The notes beneath the pieces are model-generated. The model saw nothing but the letters and a program-made list of their open reading frames with translations. It was not told the DNA's origin and did not search any database. The position numbers were made by a program, and so were the translations under genes. From Acidimicrobiales bacterium (GTDB taxonomy: Bacteria > Actinomycetota > Acidimicrobiia > Acidimicrobiales > SZUA-35), in contig JAHECQ010000131.1 in the NCBI GenBank assembly GCA_024641625.1, forward strand, positions 1-9,576: a DNA stretch of 9,576 nt, given 5' to 3'. Positions 1 to 5,674 of the stretch are shown piece after piece (positions within the stretch are counted from its first letter, which is position 1; each line of letters starts with the position of its first letter).

Positions 1-645
1 CTGGTGGCTGCCGCCATGTGGAACCAGGCGGCCAACCGACGTCGGGCGAGTGTGCTCGGCTTCATGCGCACGGGCTTTCGGAACTCCGTCATGCCTCCGC
101 AACAACTGCGCTTCGACCTCATCGGTCGCCCGGTCGACGACGCCGGCGGCGAGGTGTCGATCTCGTATCGGTCGGAGCGCGGCGGTTCGTTTGCGATCGA
201 GACCAGCGGAGCCCATGTGGACAACACCGATGCCGATGGGTCCGACCCGAGACGGGTGGTGGTGCTCGACGCCGACGAAGAGGCCGTGACCATCGAACTC
301 GATGGTCGGCGCAGCACCCATCAGATCGTCGTCGCCGGCAACCGCTGGCACGTGCAGAGTCCATCGGGTGCAGTGGAACTCACACTGATTCCGCGATTCC
401 CCGAACTCGGAGGAGCCGGCGTCGCCGGCGGTCAAACGGCGCCCATGCCGGGGGTCATTCGCGCCGTACCGGTGGCCGTCGGCGATCAGGTCGCGGCCGG
501 ACAACCACTGGTCGTCATGGAAGCCATGAAGATGGAACACACCTTGGCCGCGCCCGAGCCGGCAATCGTCACCGAGGTCCGATGTGCGGTTGGCGACCAG
601 GTCGACAACGGAGCGGTGCTGGTAGTGCTGGAACCGCTCGGCTGA
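1..645 (+). CDS. Acyl-CoA carboxylase alpha subunit, C-terminal part with biotinyl domain (5' partial)
   Basis: This is the C-terminal 214 residues of a biotin-dependent acyl-CoA carboxylase alpha chain (acetyl-, propionyl- or 3-methylcrotonyl-CoA type). The chain joins biotin carboxylase to the biotin carrier and acts in the cytoplasm with a separate carboxyltransferase beta subunit. The biotin carboxylase domain lies upstream of the window: the frame is open to base 1, and the first residues resemble the linker that follows that domain, so the possible GTG at 4 is not a real start. A beta-rich middle segment (about bases 90-400) fits the subunit-interaction (BT) region. The biotinyl domain follows, with the classic EAMKM motif; the Lys codon at 529-531 is the biotinylation site, 37 residues from the C-terminus as is usual. 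The gene ends at a TGA, 144 bp before SBP1. No clear terminator separates them. The exact acyl-CoA substrate cannot be decided from this fragment. Confidence 0.93.
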   Translation: MVAAAMWNQAANRRRASVLGFMRTGFRNSVMPPQQLRFDLIGRPVDDAGGEVSISYRSERGGSFAIETSGAHVDNTDADGSDPRRVVVLDADEEAVTIELDGRRSTHQIVVAGNRWHVQSPSGAVELTLIPRFPELGGAGVAGGQTAPMPGVIRAVPVAVGDQVAAGQPLVVMEAMKMEHTLAAPEPAIVTEVRCAVGDQVDNGAVLVVLEPLG

Positions 646-701
646 CCCGATGGTGACGTTTGTTGCGAGTCGGTTTCAGTCATCACTCATTCCATGGCCC
701 A

Positions 702-733
702 GCTGGCCTTATCCAGCCTCCGACGCTAGGTTC
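702..733 (+). promoter_or_regulatory. Putative SBP1 promoter (GCTGGCC-N18-TAGGTTC)
   Basis: GCTGGCC (702-708), 18 unrelated bases and TAGGTTC (727-733) recur with exactly the same spacing before the paralogous SBP2 gene, although the spacers differ. The right box fits the loose actinobacterial -10 pattern TAnnnT. A start about 7 nt downstream would fall at about 739, where the leader stem-loop begins. The left box is not a standard -35 sequence, so the sigma factor is unknown. The rest of 646-701 shows no other clear signal. Confidence 0.45.
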
Positions 734-738
734 GGCCG

Positions 739-763
739 GTCGCCGCACGTAGGTGGCGGCAAC
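739..763 (+). promoter_or_regulatory. Leader stem-loop of SBP1 mRNA
   Basis: GCCGC (742-746) pairs with GCGGC (756-760). Below a C741/A761 mismatch, GT (739-740) pairs with AC (762-763). The loop is 9 nt. The SBP2 leader has the same fold, the same mismatch and a compensatory pair change, and both end 13 nt before the RBS. If the upstream TAGGTT is the -10 box, this is a 5'-terminal stem-loop, which could stabilise the message. Confidence 0.5.
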
Positions 764-776
764 AGTCAACCACTCC

Positions 777-784
777 AAGGGGAG
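777..784 (+). promoter_or_regulatory. Ribosome binding site of SBP1
   Basis: AAGGGGAG lies 5 nt before the ATG at 790. SBP2 has the closely related AAGGGAG in the same place, so it supports the start chosen for both paralogues. Confidence 0.75.
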
Positions 785-789
785 AATCT

Positions 790-2376
790 ATGAGGATCAG
801 GGACCATTGGTTCCGCGCACTCGCTCTACTGCTCGCGCTCGGCTTGGTTGCCGCCGCGTGCGGTTCGAGCGATAGCGACGGAGCTTCGAGCGACGGTGAC
901 ACCACATCCGACAGCGGCAGTAACGCCGGCGAGGTCGACAAGGACAAGGCGACCGACGCGGTGAAAGAAGCAGCCTCCAGCACCACTACGGCGGATGACA
1001 TGGCGGTGGCTACCACCATGGAGGAGCTCGAGGCCCAGTGGGCCGAGTCCCGCCAGGCCGAGATCGACATGCTGACCGCCGGCATCGAGTCCGGCGAGTA
1101 CGGCGTCGGGGACGACAACATCCTTCGCGGGCCCAGCGACTTCCAGATCGACCTGAACAACTGCCCGTCGGACTGGACCGAGACCCAGGGCATCGCCGAC
1201 ACCATCAAGGTCGGTCACCCCGGTCCTCAGTCGGGCAACCTGGCGGCCTACGGCAACATGGGCATCGGCTGGGAGACCTACTTCAACTACGTCAACGAAA
1301 ACGGTGGTATCGGCGGTATTCCGCTCGAGCTGCTCCGCCGCGATGATCAGTACGTGGCAACCGTCACCATCGAGCTGGTCGACGAGCTGCTCCAATCGGA
1401 AAAGCCGTTCGTCTTCCACACCCTTGGTACCCCCAGCACGCTGGCCGTGTACGACACGTTGAACGACAACTGCGTACCTCAGATGCTGGTGGCCACCGGT
1501 CACCCTGCGTGGGGTGATCCGGTGAACCACCCGTGGACCACCGGCTCTCAGATGGGCTACCTGACCGAGTCCATCCTGTGGGGGGCCTGGATCAAGGAGA
1601 ACATGGCCGACCAGCTGCCGGTCAAGGTCGTCGGCCTGGTCATGGACAACGACTTCGGCAAGGCCTACCAGCAGGGCATGGAGAAGTTCACTTCCGAGAA
1701 TCCTGACGTGATCTCGGAGTTCGTCCCCATTGCCTTCGACCCCACGGCACCGACCATCACCAACGAGATGACCACTGCCGCGGCTGCCAGCCCCGACGTG
1801 GCCATCGGCATGATGGCCGGTAACCCGTGTTTGCAGATGGTGGAAGAAGCGGGCCGCAACGGCATGAAGGATGCCGGCACGGTGCTGTTCATCTCGTCCA
1901 CCTGCAAGGACCCGAACTCGTTCATGATTCCCGCCGGTGACGCCGCCGACGGGTGGCACATTGCCGGCGGTGGCCAGAAGATCGGTTCCGATCCGCAGTA
2001 CGCCGACGATGTCTACGTGTCGTTCGTGAACGGACTGTTGGACTCCGCCGGGCTGGACAAGAGCATCGGCCTGTACTTCACCGGCTTCTTCTACGCCTGG
2101 CCCTTCGTCGAGACGATGCGGATCGCCAACGAGCTGCCGGGTGGTCTGACCCGGACCAACGTGATGCTGGCCATCCGCAGCCTCGATGCCCACCATCCGG
2201 GCCTCATCGACGGCATCTCGTTCCAGATGGACGGCAACAAAGACGCCTACTTCGTCGAAGGGTCCGACTTCAGCGTGTTCGACGCTGCTGGGGCCACCTG
2301 GAAGCAGCAGGGCGGCATCGTCGACCTCAACGGCAGTTCCCCGAACTGCACCTGGGGGGACACCGGCTGTTCCTGA
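790..2376 (+). CDS. SBP1: branched-chain amino acid-type ABC transporter substrate-binding lipoprotein
   Basis: This extracytoplasmic receptor for an ABC importer is of the LivJ/LivK-like Peripla_BP_6 fold and is tethered to the membrane by lipid. It has 528 residues. The signal peptide has basic residues in 2-9, a hydrophobic core 10-20 and lipobox AAAC with Cys24. A Ser/Asp/Thr-rich linker follows (25-75), then a probable amphipathic helix (about 77-98), the conserved NNCPSDW (123-129) and the binding domain from about 139. LivJ-type proteins are usually about 370 residues, so the region before the domain is unusually long. Six further cysteines (125, 228, 347, 372, 520, 527) are conserved in all three paralogues here and may form three disulfides. 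The ATG has a good RBS. SBP2 is a gapless paralogue; SBP3 is more distant. No permease adjoins it on its own strand, so it may serve the LivHM pair at 5675-7659. The ligand is unknown; branched-chain or other amino acids, amides or short acids are all possible. Confidence 0.95.
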   Translation: MRIRDHWFRALALLLALGLVAAACGSSDSDGASSDGDTTSDSGSNAGEVDKDKATDAVKEAASSTTTADDMAVATTMEELEAQWAESRQAEIDMLTAGIESGEYGVGDDNILRGPSDFQIDLNNCPSDWTETQGIADTIKVGHPGPQSGNLAAYGNMGIGWETYFNYVNENGGIGGIPLELLRRDDQYVATVTIELVDELLQSEKPFVFHTLGTPSTLAVYDTLNDNCVPQMLVATGHPAWGDPVNHPWTTGSQMGYLTESILWGAWIKENMADQLPVKVVGLVMDNDFGKAYQQGMEKFTSENPDVISEFVPIAFDPTAPTITNEMTTAAAASPDVAIGMMAGNPCLQMVEEAGRNGMKDAGTVLFISSTCKDPNSFMIPAGDAADGWHIAGGGQKIGSDPQYADDVYVSFVNGLLDSAGLDKSIGLYFTGFFYAWPFVETMRIANELPGGLTRTNVMLAIRSLDAHHPGLIDGISFQMDGNKDAYFVEGSDFSVFDAAGATWKQQGGIVDLNGSSPNCTWGDTGCS

Positions 2377-2432
2377 TCGATAGACCGATCGGGGATGGCC
2401 ACCATCGTCTGACCTGATCTTCCGGTAGTAGC

Positions 2433-2489
2433 CGGCCGGCCGTTTCGTGGAGCACTCGCTCCGCCGGAACGGCCGGCCGTTGCCGTTTT
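2433..2489 (+). terminator. Rho-independent-type terminator of SBP1
   Basis: A long, GC-rich hairpin lies 56 bp after the SBP1 stop. GGCCGGCCGTT (2434-2444) pairs with AACGGCCGGCC (2468-2478), closed outside by C2433-G2479. An inner GGAGC/GCTCC stem (2449-2453/2458-2462) has the tetraloop ACTC. The tail TTGCCGTTTT follows. The same structure, with a compensatory pair change, follows SBP2. Confidence 0.8.
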
Positions 2490-2521
2490 CGACGTCGAAT
2501 CGCACCGCTTCATTGCAGCTT

Positions 2522-2537
2522 TGTGTCGATTGTCACA
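2522..2537 (+). promoter_or_regulatory. CRP/FNR-family-like operator upstream of SBP2
   Basis: TGTGT-N6-TCACA matches the CRP consensus TGTGA-N6-TCACA at 9 of 10 half-site positions. Its centre (2529.5) lies about 61 bp before the start site inferred from the TAGGTT box, the classic class I activator position. The rest of 2490-2552 contains no other recognisable element. SBP1 keeps only a right half (TCACT, 683-687), so the site may make SBP2 respond differently. The regulator itself is not in the window. Confidence 0.5.
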
Positions 2538-2552
2538 TATTTTGCGCCCTTC

Positions 2553-2584
2553 GCTGGCCACCGTCGATGCCACCCAGTAGGTTC
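2553..2584 (+). promoter_or_regulatory. Putative SBP2 promoter (GCTGGCC-N18-TAGGTTC)
   Basis: GCTGGCC (2553-2559) and TAGGTTC (2578-2584) are 18 bp apart, exactly as before SBP1, while the intervening bases are not alike. This is a footprint between duplicated genes and supports a promoter. The inferred start is about 2590, at the foot of the leader hairpin. Confidence 0.45.
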
Positions 2585-2590
2585 AGCGGC

Positions 2591-2613
2591 GTCGCCACAG
2601 GGGACGTGGCAAC
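2591..2613 (+). promoter_or_regulatory. Leader stem-loop of SBP2 mRNA
   Basis: GCCAC (2594-2598) pairs with GTGGC (2606-2610). Below a C2593/A2611 mismatch, GT (2591-2592) pairs with AC (2612-2613). The loop is 7 nt. Relative to the SBP1 leader, one G-C pair has become A-U with both sides changed, and the distance to the RBS is the same (13 nt). Confidence 0.5.
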
Positions 2614-2626
2614 GCTAAATAACCCC

Positions 2627-2633
2627 AAGGGAG
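2627..2633 (+). promoter_or_regulatory. Ribosome binding site of SBP2
   Basis: AAGGGAG lies 5 nt before the ATG at 2639. It decides the start: the frame stays open up to an ATG at 2447, but that ATG lies inside the SBP1 terminator hairpin and would put 64 unrelated residues in front of the signal peptide. Confidence 0.8.
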
Positions 2634-2638
2634 CACCT

Positions 2639-4225
2639 ATGAGGATCAGGGACCATTGGTTCCGCGCACTCGCCCTCCTGCTCGCGCTCGGCATGGTTGC
2701 CGCCGCGTGCGGTTCGAGTTCGAGCGACGGAGCATCAAGCGACGGAGACACAACCGAGACGACCGAGAAAGAGACTGCCGGCGTCGCCAAGGACGACGAC
2801 ATCGAGGAGGCGGTGAAGACCGCAGACGAAAAGCAGCTGGACGTTGACAAGTCCACGGCTACCACCATGGCCGAACTCGAGGCGGAATGGGCGGCCAAGC
2901 GTCAGACCATTGTCGACGAATTGACCACGGGCATCGAGTCCGGGGATTACGGCATCGGGGACGACAACATTCTTCGCGGGCCCAGTGGCTTCGAGATCGA
3001 TCTCAACAACTGCCCGTCGGACTGGAGCGACAGCGAGGGGATCGGCGACTCCATCCTCATCGGCTACACGGGCCCCGAATCGGGCAACCTCGCTTCCTAC
3101 GGCAACATGGGCGTCGGTTGGGAGGTCTATCTCGACTACGTCAACGAGACCGGTGGCGTGGGCGGCAAGCCGGTCGAGCTGGTCAAACGAGACGATCAGT
3201 ACGTCGCCACGATCACGATCGAACAGGTGGACGAGTTGTTGCAGTCAACCAAGCCATTCATGTTCCACACCCTGGGCACTCCAAGCGTGATGGCGACCTA
3301 TGGCACCCTGAATGACAAATGCGTGCCTCAGCCCTTCGTTGCCACCGGCCACCCGGCATGGGGCGATCCAGTGGTGCACCCATGGACCACTGGCTCGTTC
3401 ATGAACTACCTCACCGAGGCCATCCTCTGGGGGGCCTGGATCAAGGAGAACATGGCCGACCAGCTGCCGGTGAAGGTGGTTGGTCTGGTGATGGACAACG
3501 ACTTCGGTGTCGCCTACCGGCAGGGCATGGAACAGTACGCAAAGGACAATCCTGACGTCATCGCTGAGTTCATCCCGATTCCCTTCGATCCAGCAGCACC
3601 GACCATCACCAACGAGATGACAACTGCGGCAGCAGCCAGCCCCGATGTCGCCATCGGGATGATGGCAGGCAACCCTTGTCTCCAGATGGTGGAGGAGGCC
3701 GGACGCAACGGCATGAAGGATGCGGGGACGGTGTTGTTCATCTCGCAGACCTGCAAGGACCCCAATTCGTTCTTCATTCCGGCCGGCGACGCCGGCGATG
3801 GATGGAACATCGCCGGTGGTGGACAGAAAGCCAATACCGATCCTCAATACGCTGACGATCCATGGATTTCATTCGTCAACGAGCGGATCACGGCCGCCGG
3901 CTTGGATCCGAAGGTTGGGCTCATCTTCACCGGCATGTTCTATGCCTGGCCGACGGTCGAGGCGATGCGAATCGCCTCCGATCTGCCCGGTGGACTCACC
4001 CGTACCAATCTGATGTTGGCCGTACGCGACATGAACGTGAAGCACCCGTCAATGATCGATGGCGTCACCTTCCACGTCGACGGCAACAAGGATGCCTACT
4101 TCGTCGAAGGCTCTGACTTCAGCGTGTACGACGCTGCAACGCAGGGCTGGAAGCAGCAGGGCAACATCGTCGACATGGACGGCAGCTCACCCACCTGCAC
4201 GTGGGGCGACGGCGGCTGTTCCTGA
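2639..4225 (+). CDS. SBP2: branched-chain amino acid-type ABC transporter substrate-binding lipoprotein (tandem paralogue)
   Basis: This is a second lipid-anchored LivJ-like receptor, again 528 residues, and it appears to align with SBP1 without gaps. The signal peptide is nearly identical, with lipobox Cys24. The acidic, Thr/Glu-rich linker (about 25-75) is the most diverged part. NNCPSDW (123-129) and the Peripla_BP_6 domain (about 139-500) follow, and the six cysteines at 125, 228, 347, 372, 520 and 527 are kept. In segments likely to line the pocket, SBP2 differs where SBP1 and distant SBP3 agree (Glu147, Ser153, Val217, Val246, Phe254), which suggests a changed ligand. It has its own promoter-like footprint, leader hairpin, RBS and terminator, so it is probably transcribed separately from SBP1. 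A CRP-like site upstream has no full counterpart at SBP1. The ligand and partner permease are inferred only; LivHM nearby is the obvious candidate. Confidence 0.95.
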   Translation: MRIRDHWFRALALLLALGMVAAACGSSSSDGASSDGDTTETTEKETAGVAKDDDIEEAVKTADEKQLDVDKSTATTMAELEAEWAAKRQTIVDELTTGIESGDYGIGDDNILRGPSGFEIDLNNCPSDWSDSEGIGDSILIGYTGPESGNLASYGNMGVGWEVYLDYVNETGGVGGKPVELVKRDDQYVATITIEQVDELLQSTKPFMFHTLGTPSVMATYGTLNDKCVPQPFVATGHPAWGDPVVHPWTTGSFMNYLTEAILWGAWIKENMADQLPVKVVGLVMDNDFGVAYRQGMEQYAKDNPDVIAEFIPIPFDPAAPTITNEMTTAAAASPDVAIGMMAGNPCLQMVEEAGRNGMKDAGTVLFISQTCKDPNSFFIPAGDAGDGWNIAGGGQKANTDPQYADDPWISFVNERITAAGLDPKVGLIFTGMFYAWPTVEAMRIASDLPGGLTRTNLMLAVRDMNVKHPSMIDGVTFHVDGNKDAYFVEGSDFSVYDAATQGWKQQGNIVDMDGSSPTCTWGDGGCS

Positions 4226-4242
4226 TGCAACACGACGATCAA

Positions 4243-4268
4243 GGATGATCGAGGCTTCTTGATCATCC
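4243..4268 (+). other. Hairpin after SBP2, upstream of its terminator
   Basis: GGATGATCGAG (4243-4253) pairs with CTTGATCATCC (4258-4268) over 11 bp with one G-U pair and a 4-nt loop. An overlapping alternative pairs GATCAAG (4237-4243) with CTTGATC (4258-4264). It lies between convergent genes and lacks a T-run, so it may protect a 3' end or help terminate the opposing DUF3179 transcript. Confidence 0.5.
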
Positions 4269-4274
4269 GTTGAC

Positions 4275-4332
4275 CGGCCGACCGTTGCGCTGGAGCTCCT
4301 GCTCCGACGGAACGGTCGGCCGTTGCCGTTTT
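4275..4332 (+). terminator. Rho-independent-type terminator of SBP2
   Basis: GGCCGACCGTT (4276-4286) pairs with AACGGTCGGCC (4311-4321), closed by C4275-G4322. The inner GGAGC/GCTCC stem (4292-4296/4301-4305) has the loop TCCT, and the tail is TTGCCGTTTT. Compared with the SBP1 terminator, one G-C pair is replaced by A-T on both arms, which shows selection for the fold. Confidence 0.8.
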
Positions 4333-4372
4333 CCGGATCGGACTGCCGAGCCGAGACCCTCCGCGGTCGCCT

Positions 4373-5668
4373 CTACTCACCGGACCAGATGGCGGTGTCC
4401 GGGTACCGGCCATACCAGGCGAACCAGAACGACTGGGCCACAGCCACCCGTCGACCGAGATCATCGAAGACTCGTGCTCCTGCGGCTGTCGGTTCGAGCC
4501 GGAATGTGTCGCCCCCGACCACGATCGTCTGGGGCCCTGCGGCAATCAACGCGCCGAGGGGCACCGCCAGATGCTCCCCGTCGGCGGACAGACCCAGGAC
4601 CTCGGTCTTCAGCGCTAACGCGTCGGAGGTGTCGAGGATCGGGAACCACACATCGTCGCTCTCGTAGTAGTTCCGATAGGCGGCATCGGGCGTGTAGTCG
4701 TAGCGGAGGGCCGGCCGATCGGGAATGTCGGGGAAGAAGACCGTGTCGGGCAAGGTCAAGGTCTCGGTGTCGGGATGCTCGGCCAACCAGGCTCCCCATG
4801 TGCTGGTCACCACCGGCAGCTGCGTCAGTTGTTCGCCGGCCAGCGCGCCGCCGATCGCCTCGCCGCTCAGATGTTGCCACAGCGTGTCGGTCTGTCGATC
4901 CACCATGATCTTGTTCGAGCTCCACAGCAGTCCGGAGGTCTCGAACTCCAAGGTCTGTGTGCCGACTCGTCGGTCGAACAGCAACGCAGTGCGACACAGC
5001 GTGCAGTACACCAGGGCCACGGGCCGGCCGTCGATCACGTCGTTGGCCAACTCGTGATGGCCCAGGATTCGAACCGGGTAGGCCACCGGCGTCTCCCCCA
5101 CCTCCACGCCGAAGACCAGCTCGTCGTCGACCATCCAGGTGGCCTCGTCGGCGGGGATTCGCAACTGGCTGTTGAGCTCCGGGATACCGGCGCGAGGCAC
5201 GCCACCCCAGTGAATCTGGCTGAGCAGAAGATCGTCGGGGACCTGACCGAGCAGCGTGAGGTAGTCGTCGTCCAGACGTTCGTAGAGGCTCAGCTTCCAG
5301 ACGCGGTACCCGGCACCAGGATCGATCCCTTGGGTCTGAGCCCACTGTCCGAAGACCTGGAAATCACCGATCCGCGTACCTGGAGGCTCCAAGCCGCTGA
5401 GCTGGGCCAGTCCATCGCTGATTTCACGGTCGGCGATGTTCGTCACCGAAAAACGGTGGAAGTCGAGCAACCACGGCACCCAGCGTCGATCACCTGACTC
5501 GATCATCGCTTCGTACAACTCGACGGCGCCCACCACGCTCGGCTGGTCCAGATAAGCGGCGATGGCCTCCTGGGAAGGCCCGGGACCCGCAGTGGACGGC
5601 GAGCTCGTGCACGCGGCGGCCAACAGTGCGAAGACCGCCGCCATCACGCAGATTCGCAACGAATGCAT
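4373..5668 (-). CDS. DUF3179 domain-containing lipoprotein
   Basis: The function is unknown. The 431-residue protein has a short signal peptide with lipobox LAAAC (Cys20) and so is probably anchored outside the membrane. It matches the DUF3179 family as I recall it: a GVEVG...AYPVRIL stretch (187-202) followed by HHELAND (204-210), then YCTLC (221-225) with Cys222/Cys225, FDRR (231-234), SGLLWSS (255-261), DRQTDTLWQHLSGEAIGG (267-284) and a C-terminal FWFAWYGRYPDT. The family motif is usually close to YCPLCGTA; here it is YCTLCRTA. The N-terminal 120 residues are not recognised. The gene begins 6 bp after the livM stop with no good Shine-Dalgarno sequence, so translation is probably coupled to livM in a livH-livM-DUF3179 unit. 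It ends facing SBP2. The CxxC pair suggests a metal, thiol or redox role, but that is inference. Confidence 0.9.
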   Translation of the reverse strand: MHSLRICVMAAVFALLAAACTSSPSTAGPGPSQEAIAAYLDQPSVVGAVELYEAMIESGDRRWVPWLLDFHRFSVTNIADREISDGLAQLSGLEPPGTRIGDFQVFGQWAQTQGIDPGAGYRVWKLSLYERLDDDYLTLLGQVPDDLLLSQIHWGGVPRAGIPELNSQLRIPADEATWMVDDELVFGVEVGETPVAYPVRILGHHELANDVIDGRPVALVYCTLCRTALLFDRRVGTQTLEFETSGLLWSSNKIMVDRQTDTLWQHLSGEAIGGALAGEQLTQLPVVTSTWGAWLAEHPDTETLTLPDTVFFPDIPDRPALRYDYTPDAAYRNYYESDDVWFPILDTSDALALKTEVLGLSADGEHLAVPLGALIAAGPQTIVVGGDTFRLEPTAAGARVFDDLGRRVAVAQSFWFAWYGRYPDTAIWSGE

Positions 5669-5674
5669 GCAGGG

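Larger units (their letters stand above)
702..4332 (+). repeat. Tandem duplication of a complete SBP transcription cassette
   Basis: Unit 1 (702-2489) and unit 2 (2553-4332) each hold promoter boxes, leader stem-loop, RBS, a 528-codon gene and terminator in the same order, about 1.79 and 1.78 kb long. The starts are 1849 bp apart. Coding similarity is high throughout and non-coding elements are conserved in structure more than in sequence, so this is an old, whole-cassette duplication, not a recent copy. Confidence 0.85.

Noticed and set aside
646..701. Sigma70-like promoter TTGCGA (663-668) with CTCATT (686-691)
   Set aside because: The -10 match is poor and not shared with SBP2. The conserved GCTGGCC/TAGGTTC pair is better supported.
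826..2505. Long - strand frame (559 codons) opposite SBP1
   Set aside because: It is antisense to a well-supported gene, has His/Arg/Val/Gly-rich composition with no recognisable domain, and crosses the SBP1 terminator. Such frames arise from G/C-biased third positions.
2447..2638. 64-residue N-terminal extension of SBP2
   Set aside because: The ATG at 2447 lies inside the SBP1 terminator stem, and the extension covers the CRP-like site, promoter boxes and leader hairpin. The ATG at 2639 has an RBS and starts a proper signal peptide identical to SBP1.
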